Assembly (NCBI GenBank): GCA_951394405.1
Contig: OX596335.1
Span: forward strand, 4,712,001-4,776,000
Reading direction: 5' to 3'
DNA length: 64,000 nt
Source: Coprinellus micaceus
Lineage: Eukaryota > Basidiomycota > Agaricomycetes > Agaricales > Psathyrellaceae
The position numbers and the translations under genes are program-made. Under the pieces are notes generated by a model, which worked only from the letters and a program-made list of their open reading frames with translations, did no database searches and was not told where the DNA came from. The stretch's first letter is position 1. Every line of letters begins with the position of its first letter. Shown here one piece after another: positions 22,746-35,593 of this stretch.

Positions 22746-23834
22746 ATGTCTAACATCACCAGTCAACCCCGAGGAACAGCCAGCACGCTCCAGACTTCAC
22801 TAATAACCGACTCCAGCAGCACGAGTCGATCGGGAATCGGAGCGGGCGGCATGCTCTCACGTCCGACAACCGACGACGCAAACACCTTCACCGTGACAGA
22901 GTTCATCGACCCCCAAACTGCGACATCTGCAATACAATTTACAACAACCATCTACCACTCTGTTGAGGCATCTGCCTTGCCATCCTCGACGAGCACCTCA
23001 CCATCTCCCCTATCCGTACCTACCGATCCCACCGAGTCCGATCCGAACATGCGAGTGCTCAAGACTTGCTCTCCATGTGGAAAGGTAGACTGCTCCTTCA
23101 CCCCGCTGGTATTTCACCCCTCCCATCTCTCTTACAAGTTAAACAAGACTGACGCAACATATGGATAACTCACCGTCAGGGCACATCCGAAAGCCAAACC
23201 TACAGCGTCATCATAGGCCAGCCCGTCGCTAACTGCGATCCGAGTAGCCAGGAATTGATCGTGACGAAGATCGGCGGTTCGTTCGAGTTAGAGAACTCGT
23301 TCAGCATCCAGGTTACATCTGGAGTAGGCCTCGGCTTTCTCGGGCAGAGCGTTGGTGCTTCTACTACAGTGGCAAAGGGGAACGCTCAGAGGATTACGGT
23401 GTCCCAGGACACCGAAGTGAAGGTCCGGCCAGGCAAAATTGTACGTGCCCTGGGTGATCTGGAGAGTCGGAAGGGAGTCTCACCCCACCATCCTTAGGGA
23501 GCGATCGTCGCGAATATCACCTACATGACCCAGCCAGGCCAGATGAAGGTCGATACAAGGTACGCATTTTAATCTCGGTTGTTCGAGCACCCGCCTCCGA
23601 GCCATGTCCGCCTTCAGGATACTGTCAATCACATCAATCCAGCCCGATCTGGTCCTCGGGATGTCTGCGGTCTATACTGACTGCAGCTCGAAATTCCAAG
23701 CCTTGACCCTACCAAAGGTGCCTAAATGCGAAAGCAATTTTGGAACATCTAACACGTCGAGAAAGGCATCTCTGGTCGCGCTGGTTCTCTTCGTTTGGAC
23801 ATTAATTCTTCAAAGTTTATTCTCCGAGATATAG
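22746..23834 (+). CDS. Family copy F3, C-terminal module only
   Basis: Four exons (22746-23108, 23180-23440, 23498-23559, 23618-23834) give 300 aa in unbroken frame. It lacks the N-terminal trefoil-like module present in its relatives: it begins directly with a ~100-residue Ser/Thr/Pro-rich region, then CSPCGKVDCSF, SVIIGQPVANC, GGSFELENSFSIQVTSG, GVGLGFLGQSVG, the VKVRPGKI segment and YTDCSSKFQALTLP. The tail VALVLFVWTLILQSLF is hydrophobic. Exons of 261 and 62 nt match F1, F4 and F7. A TATA box 62 nt upstream suggests the short form is a real gene, not a truncation. As for the family, an aerolysin/ETX-MTX2-like pore-forming fold is inferred for the C-terminal module. Confidence 0.7.
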
Positions 23835-24455
23835 CACAAATTCGGCCTCCTACGCTATCATCAGTATCGTACTACTGCGTTTGACCTAATACAGCGATAT
23901 ACAGCCTCCTACTGACAGAAATGACGTGCTGGGAAGGGCGTGTGGATTGTTCCGGGGTTCGGGGTGTGGTCGGGGCCACCAAAGACCATTCCGTTTGTCA
24001 TTTCCCTTTAATGTGATATATGATATGTGCCCTACACAAAGGAGTAGCGGTGCTTCTACGTCACACTGGATGCAGCTCTGAGCAGCTCCTTTCAGATCCC
24101 CGATAACGCCCTCCGTATTCAGGACCGGATCAAGGAAGGAAGATCAATTGACCCACGGGCGCTTATCTCGCAACCGAAGCACAATGCTTCTTAGCTCCAA
24201 GGGCCTAGATCAAGGAAAGATGTTGGGCGCTTAAGAGGGTATCTCCGTTCTTCTCGATGCAATTGGTAGCGTCACATCAGTCGAGGCTGGTCCACCCGCC
24301 CCTATTGACACAGGTGCCTTGGTCGCGGCGGGCCTCAGGCTCTCGCACTCCTTCTCGAGTATTCGCATGTCTTCAAGCACCGCCCACCCAACATATACGT
24401 ATAAGGGGGAGGCACCGGGTCTGCACATCCTTTCGTCTTTCATACATCTCCCAAC
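23835..24455 (+). promoter_or_regulatory. Upstream region of family copy F4
   Basis: No gene seen. The 9-mer GGGCGCTTA occurs twice (24157-24165 and 24225-24233). A TATA-like TATAAGG at 24400-24406 lies 50 nt before the start codon of F4. Confidence 0.45.
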
Positions 24456-25991
24456 ATGTCTGGCGACTTCTCACTCGTAGAACAGTATCAAATATCCAAT
24501 CCCTCCTCAGGCGGTACCCTCCTGACGTTTTCCAGCGCAAGTGCTGGACAGTACGTTACGCTCGAGGCAGACAAGAAGGACGATTCTCAGCTGGTATGTC
24601 CTAAAAATCCTCCATCGCTCCATCGCATGCTCAGATTTCCCTTCAGTGGACGCTTTGGGCCTCGGTTATGACGACAGGGTACCGGGTGGAGAACTACAAG
24701 TTCAATACCGCGTATATCGCGAGACTGCCAGGAGCGACATCGCTTCTGGGGTCCTCGGAAGAGAAAACCCACGACTGGTACGTGTTCCCTACCGGGACTG
24801 CGACGTACTATAGGTGTGCCGTGTGCCACTCTCGGGCTCTCAGAATGTCGGTCTGACAATTTCGGATGAGCCAGGATATGCCAGGACGCTGGGTGTGCCC
24901 TCGCGTGGGCACCCTACTCGCGAATCGGAGGATCTTCGAGCAGTAATCAGGTCTGAAGCACCATACGATACCTCGCGGAAGTTCCACTCACACATTTCGT
25001 TAGGTTGGTATGGTTGCGCCGACAGACGCGGAGTACGAGACATGGAGAATCGTCCCTGTCGGCTCCTCCAACCCACCTGTAGGAGGTGGAGGTGGGTCAG
25101 TAGAGCCAACACCAGCGATCACATCAACACCAGCGGGTTTCAGCGTGATACCCGATGGGTCGGCCACTGCACCTAGTATTCCGGTGTCTACAGAAGCAAG
25201 CGCACTATCGAAACAGGATTTAGACGTAGTGGAGGCTTGTTGCGGAGGGAAGAAGTGCGAATTCACACCATCGGTGAGGCACCACTGGTGTCGCATGTGG
25301 GACTTTGAATAACACAAGTGACCGCACAGGGCGACGCAACATCGCAGACATATAAAGTGCTCATCGGACAGCCAGTCGGAAACTGCGACCCAGCGAGCAA
25401 AGAAAACACCATGACCAAGTTCGGCGGCTCGTTCGAGCTACAACATTCCTTCAGCTACGAGGTTACGAGTAGCGGAGGTCTTGGATTCGCGGGGCCAAGT
25501 ATAGGAATAACCACGTCGCTTGGAGAGCAGCGAACGACCAAGACGACCCAGTCGCAAGAGGTGGAGGTGGCCATTCAGCCGGGCCAAATGGTGAGTTATT
25601 CCGATGCTTTGGGAATACGCTCTTAGAAAACCCGTTGAGATTTCAGGGAGCACTGATCGCCCATGTGAAGTACTCGACGCACCCAGGAAGGATGTCCGTC
25701 GATAGAAGGTAAGCAAGTGAACGGTTTCCGATGAATAATTGCTCACTCTCAGGCCCCTCCTCTGCGTGGCCGTATAGGACGCAGGCCTTCGTTTCGATTC
25801 AACCAGAGAACGTTGTCGCGATCTACGTGGTCTACGCCAGCTGCCAGTCGAATTTTGACGCACTGAGCCTTCCCAGGGCTCCGGACTGTTTGAAGAGCTC
25901 GGGGGTGGGCAAGGGGGAGATGAGATGGGGTGGTCGTAGAACCTTGGTGGGCCTGATGATCCTCGTCATGTCGTTCTGGGTGCTCGTGTGA
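24456..25991 (+). CDS. Trefoil/aerolysin-like family copy F4
   Basis: Seven exons (24456-24593, 24647-24813, 24875-24950, 25004-25273, 25330-25590, 25647-25708, 25778-25991) give 395 aa with frame kept throughout. Residues ~1-125 form the trefoil-like module (GGTLLTFSSASAGQYVTL; the GCALAWAPYSRIGG segment; DAEYETW). A Gly/Pro/Thr linker follows. The C-terminal module starts with a variant cysteine motif (ACCGGKKCEF instead of CxPCGKxxCxF), then YKVLIGQPVGNC, GGSFELQHSFSYEVTSSG, GLGFAGPSIG, QEVEVAIQPGQM and VVYASCQSNFDALSLP. The last ~17 residues (LVGLMILVMSFWVLV) are hydrophobic. There is no signal peptide. Exon 3 has a weak GTCTGA donor. Function inferred as a lectin-like, potentially membrane-active protein; not proven. 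Confidence 0.72.
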
Positions 25992-26173
25992 TAGGGTAAC
26001 CGAACTCAAGTTTCGTCCAAGAAATTTTATTATACAGTACCAATTTTTTAAGCGTGGGGTATAAGTTAGGATTTCAGGGCGGGCCAGTCGGCCAATCGAC
26101 ACCTTTGGGTATGAGCAGCCGATGCCTAATCTTCGTCTTCCGGTTTGCAGTTCTTTGCTACGTCCTCCTCTCC

Positions 26174-27787
26174 CTAATCCCTTGCCCATACGACTTCCAC
26201 GTCGGGTATGGAGGTCTCGAAGTCGTAGGCAGCGGTTCCGGGCCCCGAGGATTCGATGCTGGAATGGAGAACCCTCAGCGTTTTGAGGCGATACGGATGG
26301 GGGCGTTTGCTTAAGGCCTTCACAATGACTTCGCGAAGCTGTGATCCTTCTTGGAGGTAGGACCATTCCAACGAGAGCGTGGCAAGCGATGGGAACACGG
26401 GGACGCTCTCAGCGGTAGATTGCGTGAGGTCGTTGGTGGGTAGCCCACTGTTTATGGCCAACAGAGTGCAAAACTCCCAAGGGTCGGCACCACCATCGAA
26501 AACGATGCTCTTGATGTATCGCGTGATGCCGAAGAATATCCATGCTCCCCGGTTGAAGGCCCACGACTCGGATTTCATCTCTAGATGAAGCACAATTCTT
26601 GGATCTACGACGGTGTGGATGAACGTGAACACCAAAGCCTGGAGGTTGTCAGGAAGAGGCTGCTGGAAAGTGACGCTGAATCCGGGGTCATGCCGATCGT
26701 TTTCAATTTTGCGATGGAAGCAGAAATCGACCGTCAAAGCACAGTCTTCGCGGCGCCGGTCGCTGACAGCGAGCGTGTGTAAGAGGAGGCGAGAGCTGAT
26801 ACTCCGAGCTTTACCGATGATGGCAGCGAATTGGGGGGCGTCGTTGTGAATATCGACTTCGTCGGTGAATATCACGTGAAGAAACGCCTGTGGGATTCGG
26901 ATAACGTTCAAGAAATTCTGAATAGGCTGCACGGCGTCCATGACGGTGAGAGTGCGCAGGGATGAGCACTCGACGGGGTTCTCCGTCCAGCTGGGAGGAT
27001 ACGGTTCCGCTGGGACGTAGCCCAGTAGGCCAAGTGATTCGAGAAGAGGTAGTTGTTGCAATGTCCTGAGCAAGGCTTCTCCGGATCGCCTTGTCGGCGT
27101 CGACCTGATGGAGCCGAGGCGAAGGTGGGTCAAGGCGGGGGCGATGGGGAGCATGTCGCAGTGTGGGATACAGAAGCCAAGTACTTCGAGGTGCTTGAGG
27201 ACCGGAGCGTTTCCACGGAGGAGGTCCGGTATACTCAGCTCAAAAGAGTCATCGAGAACGAGATCTTGAAATCTCAAGGCTAATTTCTGTAGAATAGGAG
27301 TCGAAGTCGCCAATAGCTTCAAGGTATCCGCGTTTGAGATCTTTGTGACTTTGACAGAGGAAAGGCGATGTGGGTGGCTGCACAAAATGTCCAAGACAAG
27401 GGCGAGCAATCGGGAGTCGCCTTGCTTGAGTGCAATCGTGAGGGGCGCCGTCTTCGATCGACTGAGCATTAGCTCAGCGATTCCCGGAGAAGTAAAGAGG
27501 ATATTTGACCAAAGTTCTCCAACGTCCAAGGCGACTTCCCTCCAATGGCGACAGACATGCGTAATCCTGATTCGTTCAAGGCTCGCGGGATTCTGAGAGG
27601 CTTCTGCCGCGTTCATCAAGGACGCTGAATGAAGGACGAAAATATACGAAAGGATTTCGACTGGGAGGAGGTTCAAAGGAGAAAGGGTGTTCCAGGAACT
27701 CTCCAGAGATCGGAGTTCCGCCTTCAATCCATTCCTTGACCGCTCAAGAGCGCGATCCTGCAGTTTGACATCGGGCGGCACGGTCAT
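26174..27787 (-). CDS. F-box domain protein (single exon)
   Basis: Intronless 537-aa protein. A coiled region at residues 10-35 precedes a canonical basidiomycete F-box at about 40-95: LNLLPVEILSYIFVL, then the RIRITHVCRHWREVALDVGELW block, the classic VCRxWRxVALxxPxLW pattern. The remainder is leucine-rich, consistent with a substrate-binding region of an SCF ubiquitin ligase adaptor. This is a different F-box family from the array at 5.5-15.8 kb. The start ATG at 27787 is the first Met before the coiled region. A MITE inserted only 75 nt upstream (27863-28293) may influence its promoter. Confidence 0.85.
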   Translation of the reverse strand: MTVPPDVKLQDRALERSRNGLKAELRSLESSWNTLSPLNLLPVEILSYIFVLHSASLMNAAEASQNPASLERIRITHVCRHWREVALDVGELWSNILFTSPGIAELMLSRSKTAPLTIALKQGDSRLLALVLDILCSHPHRLSSVKVTKISNADTLKLLATSTPILQKLALRFQDLVLDDSFELSIPDLLRGNAPVLKHLEVLGFCIPHCDMLPIAPALTHLRLGSIRSTPTRRSGEALLRTLQQLPLLESLGLLGYVPAEPYPPSWTENPVECSSLRTLTVMDAVQPIQNFLNVIRIPQAFLHVIFTDEVDIHNDAPQFAAIIGKARSISSRLLLHTLAVSDRRREDCALTVDFCFHRKIENDRHDPGFSVTFQQPLPDNLQALVFTFIHTVVDPRIVLHLEMKSESWAFNRGAWIFFGITRYIKSIVFDGGADPWEFCTLLAINSGLPTNDLTQSTAESVPVFPSLATLSLEWSYLQEGSQLREVIVKALSKRPHPYRLKTLRVLHSSIESSGPGTAAYDFETSIPDVEVVWARD

Positions 27788-29327
27788 TGCGGGTTGCAGG
27801 TGGCAGTTTCTATTGTTGAATGTCGCTCCAAAGGTCAGCCGGAGTGTAATGCACTGGGTCTACAGTCGTTTGCATATTAAATTTCGCGAACGAGTTTTTC
27901 TGTTTTGCTTTCGAGATGACAGGTGTGACCATCATTGCCGATGTCATACCCCCGTTGGGCCGCCGTGGCCTCTCGTCGTGCAGCTGCAATGAGAGATGTT
28001 GTTCGTCATCTCAGAGAGCAATGCAGTATCGTGCTCCCCGAAGTCCGTGCGCAAAGTAGGGGGTACGGAGAGTGGGTGACTCTCGCACGGAACTTGAGCT
28101 CAGGTGGGCGCTTGAGCGTTGATCTTCCCATCACCTAAACGTTGGGATTTTGGAAGGTGTTTCGGACGTTTCGATGGCTGAAGTTCAACTTTCGACCCAG
28201 AATCGGGGCCTGTATCCACGCTATAGGCGCTGATGTGACCATGTCACAGAAGTTTTGAGAATCTCGTCGCGAAATTTAATATGCAAACGACTGTAGGTCT
28301 CTCACCTTGAATTGAATTGGATTGAGTTGGTGGGAGGAAGAAAACCTTGAATTCGACGCGCGTCGCGCTTTGAGTTGTTTGTCATCCCTCTCGGCCGTTG
28401 CCGCCGAGCGTTACGCCAGCGGACTCCCTTTCTTCCTCGAACCACCACCTTCCCGGGGAACATTGTAAACTGGATATCGCATGATTCCTCATCCTCACAA
28501 CGTTGCCCAACGCTGATAGATTTCTGTTGGCAGTGCTATTCAGGGTTTGAAAGGATTTCACAACCTCTAAACCGTGGCAGTCTTCCAGGGCGCCAATTCA
28601 CGTTGCGCTGCGGGTGCACATGGCTCACCGAGCGCCCAGTGAGCCTACGGTTACCTACCCTGGGAGACCCTGGGCGGATTCCAAGAACATCGTCATTGGC
28701 CAGCGGCACCGGAGCCCGCGTTTGTCACAAAAGGAAGCCTCCTCAAACCACGGGATCCGAGGCTCGCCGCCAGGGCAAAAGTTACTGGGACTTCGGGGAA
28801 TAACCATCACGACGCAGCTTCTCCTCGCTTCTCTGGAAAAACAAGCTACGGGACAAGGTTAACATAGTCCTTTCCAGGTGTGGATCCCGTTAATTGACGC
28901 ACAGGTGACGGTTGCAGTGGGTGAACACCGCCTTGGAAGGTCATGCGCTTCCGAGTTGGGGGAGATGGCTGAGAGAAGTGATTTGGGACTGAATGAAGGC
29001 CTGGATCCTGATCTCGGGGCCAGTGATCCTGCAACCATACTAACCGTAACACCGATATGGTGCTCATGGTCACAGAACACCCAAGTCTGCCCATATGACT
29101 TCCATCCAAACGTTATGTGCGAATTGATCGTGTCCAGCGACCACCCCGCGTTTCCTCTCTCCCAGCCCTTTCTCTTTTGCTTCTCCTAATACAGTCTCCG
29201 CTGTCACCACCACTACGCCCATGACAGGGCTATAACACCTCTCTTATTTTCCTTTCGTCTCCATCCTGCTCTTGTTCCCCCCGTTCGGCCGACTAACGCT
29301 CCTCGCCCGCGCTTCACGTCATCTGGG
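27788..29327. other. Intergenic region holding a MITE
   Basis: Apart from the MITE at 27863-28293, no gene is recognised. Open stretches at 28375-28803 and 28846-29189 show no domain or consistent splice structure. Confidence 0.45.
27863..28293. mobile_element. Tc1/mariner-type MITE (431 bp)
   Basis: Perfect terminal inverted repeats of 27 nt: the left end 27863-27889 starts CAGTCGTTTGCATATTAAAT, and its exact reverse complement ends the element at 28267-28293. Both ends are flanked by TA (27861-27862 and 28294-28295), the target duplication typical of the IS630/Tc1/mariner superfamily, whose ends commonly begin CAGT. The identity continues one base beyond each TA. The inside has no transposase-like frame, so it is non-autonomous. 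It sits in the promoter of the minus-strand F-box gene. Perfect ends suggest a recent insertion. Confidence 0.8.
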
Positions 29328-31594
29328 ATGAGTGGAGGGGCGGAAGATCTGGCTGGTACATATGGCGCTTTGCTCCTAGGTGGATTGGTATCGGCGAGGT
29401 ACGTCTAGCGTTCAGCTCGAATCGCCTCGTGCCCTCGTTTGATCCTTCCCTCTCATAGTCTGTCGGGTGTGGTCGTCATCCAGACCCTGATATACTACAA
29501 GCTCTTCCCCGGAGACGCAGCATGGCGCAAAGTTCTCGTCCTGGTCATCCTGTTCGTGCCCCCTTCCCTCTCCGGCGACTCAACACGAACTGAAGCCCTC
29601 GATATCGCAGCTTAATGGACGTTACGCATAGTGGGATGGTATGGGGAGGCATCTGGGTACACTTGATTGGACGACCAAGAACCCTAGCGGACGTCGATTT
29701 CATCCCTCTGTGAGTTTCGTCCGTATCACATCATAATGGGCCACTAACGAGAGATCCCTACCATCATCCTCTCTTGGCACTCAACGGCACCCCAGCTCCA
29801 TCTCTGTACGTCCGTTGGCAGCACATCACAGATTGAACCAGTTCAGCTGACCTCGACGTCTCCTTAATCTCGCCTTCATCACCTCCCCGTATTCCAGTTG
29901 AGCATTGTGGTGACGGCACGTCTCTATCCTGCTCTTCGATTCTAGTTCACCGCTCTGACGACTGTTGCCCCTCCCTCTCGGTGGTTTCGTTACCGCAGGC
30001 GGCGCTTACGTTCCTGGTTCACATGTGAGTCTCGACCCCGCAGAGGCTAACCGCCTACCACGGAGTTTGACCTCAGAAACTTAACGCCTCTCTATCTACA
30101 TTTTCAGGTTCTTCGCGGAGAGGATACACACCTGTGAGGACGCGATTACAGTCTCCGGCTCTCACACCAAATCTGACTTGCTTGGACGCGAAGTGAACAG
30201 TAGGAAGTGGAGATGGCTACTTACGACACCGATTGTGAGCGACGCATTTTGAATTGCCTTACAAATGCTAACCGTACATCCGGGCTAGATTGCGATCGCG
30301 GCGGCACGGTTAGGTGAGCTCACTGCGGCGAGGACTTAATTAAACCGAGGTTGACGAGAGTGTGTCAAAGGCTTCGCGTGCGGTGCGTTTGATATCCTAT
30401 TCCTTTGAAAAAAAAAAAAGGCTGACGGTTGAGGTGACAGTGACGAGCTTTCAGATGTGAGTTGACGACCCGAGGAACCCGTGCTGCATGGCTTAATCGG
30501 AAGCCGTAGGATCCGTCTGGAGAGCTTTGAAGCTTTCGTGAAGGTGTCCGCCGTACGTCCCTACGATTGCCCTCGGACGGCGAAGTCGCTAATAATTCTC
30601 TAACTTAGTGGACGTTCACCCTCGGTTTGGCTCTCTCCTCCGCCGTCGACGCCTTGGTCACGATTTCCCTGTTTGCCTTGTTAAAAGAGAACGGTGGGAA
30701 GGAATACCTTCGGTACGTGCATTAGACTTTTCGTACCTTTTCTTATTCCCTCCTTTTCCCCACCTCCGCGCTTCTCTGCGTTGAGTCCCTGGATATAGCT
30801 CACGAAGATCTCTCCGCATCCTTTGATAGGCTCGGTCATATTATCGACTCGCTGGTGCTGTACACGGTTGAAATCGGGTCGGTCACCTGGTGAGTTTCCC
30901 CGCACCTTTGCTTTGTCGAACTATGATAATTGACCTGATTGGACGGTGGTTAGCACTATCACGGTTGTGTCGATGATATGCGTGAGTTCATTCCCACTCA
31001 TTGATACCTGGGCGTGACACTCACTACAGCGTTACGATCTCAGTGGTTGACGATGCGACATAACTTGGTGTTCATGGGACTTCATTTCATCATTGGGAAG
31101 CGTACGTTCAATCACCTCAAACTGCGGCCTGTGATGCTAAGAACCGCCGTCTAGTCTATGCGAACTCCATGCTGGCTACGTGAGGACCACACCTAAACCT
31201 CGCTTCGACCGATCCTGACTGACAGTCTCCCTTGTGAAGGCTCAACACAAGGCGCGGTCTACGACTCACTCAACGGCGGATGATCAACGAGATCGACGCG
31301 AGCGCAATCGTCCGCGATGACCTACGGTTGCATTTCAGGACTCCCATGACCCAGACTATAAATACGGTGCGTGCGCCTGCTCCAACCCACCCGTCGCCCA
31401 ACCTAACCAAAACTATTTTGACGACTACACAGATCCAGGAAGAGTTCATCAACGGGCCGGGCGGTCTGGGGGGCAGCTCATTTACGGTTACCATGAGCAA
31501 GGCAGGTGTAAGCGTTGCTGAACTGCCGGTAGAGCTTGAGCGCGTGGCTAGGGTCACAGGGAGGGAGAGGACCGCGTCTTTGACGGCGAGGTAG
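29328..31594 (+). CDS. DUF6534-type multi-pass membrane protein
   Basis: Basidiomycete-specific integral membrane family, probably seven helices, function unknown. At least 15 short exons are needed. It starts with the DLAGTYGALLLGGLVSA helix typical of the family, then LSGVVVIQTLIYYKLFPGD, LLMDVTHSGMVWGGIW, a chain of tiny exons (29796-29805 is 10 nt; 29898-29909; 29946-29963) encoding SISLSIV and FTALTT, then AALTFLVHMFFAERIHT, a loop, AIAAARLG, the WTFTLGLALSSAVDALV helix, the HIIDSLVLYTVEIG helix, the MGLHFIIGKLYANSMLATLN signature and a hydrophilic C-terminus ending 31594. The family signature DSLVLYTVExG...NSLLATLNxR is well conserved, which fixes the identity. Some internal exon borders are uncertain. 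Confidence 0.78.
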
Positions 31595-33913
31595 TCGAGG
31601 TTGCAGTTGCCCACGAGCGCGAGGGCTCGTGGTTGTTTGCGTACCTCCCTCCGCAATCGCCACCGGCACAGTACGGTCTCCACCGTTGGGTATGGAGGCC
31701 GGGTACCCCAAGCAATGGGTTGAATAGAAGCGGGAGTGTGGTGGGAAGGGAGGCTATGTGGCCTGCCTCCACCTTCTCCCACAGTTACGCACTGCTCGTA
31801 ATTTTGCCCGGAGGTTCTGGGGAACGGGCGCTCTATCCTCACCGTGCGCTTAGAGATTACAAAAGGGCCGCTTGTGAAGGCCCACCTTACCTGTGCGTGT
31901 ATTGGGCAGGTTTGAATGTCCCGAGGGAGGGCATAGATTACCGCCGAGTCTCACGGGCTTTACTTACGACTACTTCAAGCGTGGCGCAGTGGAGGACGAG
32001 ACTACGGCTTTTCACTCCGTACTCCGGATACTAATTTTAACGAGCCACGACTTCTTATGGTCTCTTTTTCCTTTACTATGGACCCATCCTTCGCCTTCTC
32101 ACTTCACAGTAAGGCTCATATTCTCATGGACGCCGTCTTTGCATTCGCATTTCTTCATTCATACATGTTCTCTGCTTTCGCTGTCCTCCATGCTTTCGGA
32201 CCCTCCGTCGTGTTTATGATTTAATTATCCACTTTTATTGAATTAGTTGTACACTAGATGCATTTTCCGTAGTCCTACGCGTTTATTCTATCACCAAAAA
32301 TGCGCCGTTGAGCGCTCTATGATCTATACAACCGGAGAATGACTGAGGAGGAGGAGGGTTTCCTCGCCGAGTCAACCCCTCGTTTTGGGATAGTCATGGG
32401 CGTGGGTTCATCGTTGTACCATCCTGCACGATAGCCTCCATGGAGAGTTCTTAACAATACTGGGCGCCAATCGAACCAAATGCAAGGTGTACCTTGTGGA
32501 CGCGCCAGATGTCGATCTCGGCATTTGCCGGTGCGGCGTGACGTCACGCGTTTAGCATCTCTTTAAGAATCGCGTCCCGACCCAAGCGCCATCCTTGTTT
32601 CCTTTCTTCCTTTCCCCCTCAACTTTCCCGCTCCTGCAGCCCCAATTATGCACATCCTCACTCAGGCGGCGGTGGTGTATGCAACTCAAGACCAGTTGAA
32701 TGAGAATTGCTAAAGCGCAGTCTTTGTGAGCTACGTTCGCAAGCTGCACAGCATATACTGACTCAAACTTGTACACCTCTACAGAAATATAACACTCTAT
32801 ATGCTTGCCTGTCCAGTAGCCTCTACCCTCGCCTGAATTCGCCCAAACGGAATCGACGTTTGACGCGACGCTGCACTCCGATCACTGTGATCCGTCGCTG
32901 CGGCTCGGCAAACATTTTGATCGCCGTTCGAGTCAGTGGCCCCGCTCGTACCTATCCAGCGCGCAAACCGTTTTGAAAGCTCAGAACACAAAGTCACCCA
33001 TTTCTGAGGTTCTGAGCGAGAAATAACGAAAGTGACCTTCTGCCCAAAAGTCTGCCCAGTCACCAATCTCTGTTTCTTGGTCAGTTGCTTCCCACCAATT
33101 AAGCAGCACTACTTGGCATAAGCCCTTAGACCCTTGCCATTTGTCCGACGGTGATATCGGTGCTAGATCCAACCCCACCCCAGCAGCTCAAGCCCATGAT
33201 TTTTACCTCAAGCCTTCCTGCGTTCCACGTCTCCCCTCCCGACCTGAACAATCTATTCTGGAACACAGAACCCTTACATAACGAGGGATCGCTACCCACA
33301 ACCGCACCCAGCCTTGACCCAGCCAGCTCGTCGCTAGGTCCTCGCCGAAGCAGCATGACTTCGGAGCGGGCTTCCAATATATCCCCCTCTGCTGATTGAC
33401 CTGCTTGCTTCCCTTAGCCCACTGCTCACCTGCCCTCGCTCAGCATACTGCTTGGGCGCTGGGGAGTGGCAGTGCGTTGTGGAGTGCTGTGTGGTGCAAT
33501 GGTGGCCTTTGTTTGCGGCATGGACCGGGGCCGAATCATCCGCTGTATCCACCCTGCCAAAACGCTCCCGTTTCCCTGACCCTTTATTGTCGACTTCCAA
33601 GGGTCTATAAATTCGGAGGAAAATGTGGCATGAGAAAGACGGTATATCCGACAGGATGGGCGCAAAATATTGGCCCATTACCTGTCCATTGAGCTCACAG
33701 GAAATCGGAAGGAAATATTCACCAATCTTCCGAGTCAAAAAACGCTCAGAATCCGGTGGCTCGTGCGTCTTCGTGGACCCGTGGGAACTTCCACCCTGAA
33801 ACCTCCTTTGAATCGCATTTCATTCTTCCCTTCCTGCCCACCTTTCCCCCTCACTCCTCTCCAAGTAACCACCACCTTCTCCTCAAGACAACAGCACTTT
33901 CGACAATTTCGAC
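31595..33913. other. Long non-coding stretch (2.3 kb)
   Basis: No gene recognised on either strand. A TATAAATT at 33606-33613 and a CCAAT at about 33721 near the right end may belong to the histone H3 promoter. Confidence 0.4.

Positions 33914-35593
<1,680 letters not shown>

Noticed and set aside
28375..28803. Open frame of 142 codons
   Set aside because: No recognisable domain, no splice context and low-information composition; probably chance.
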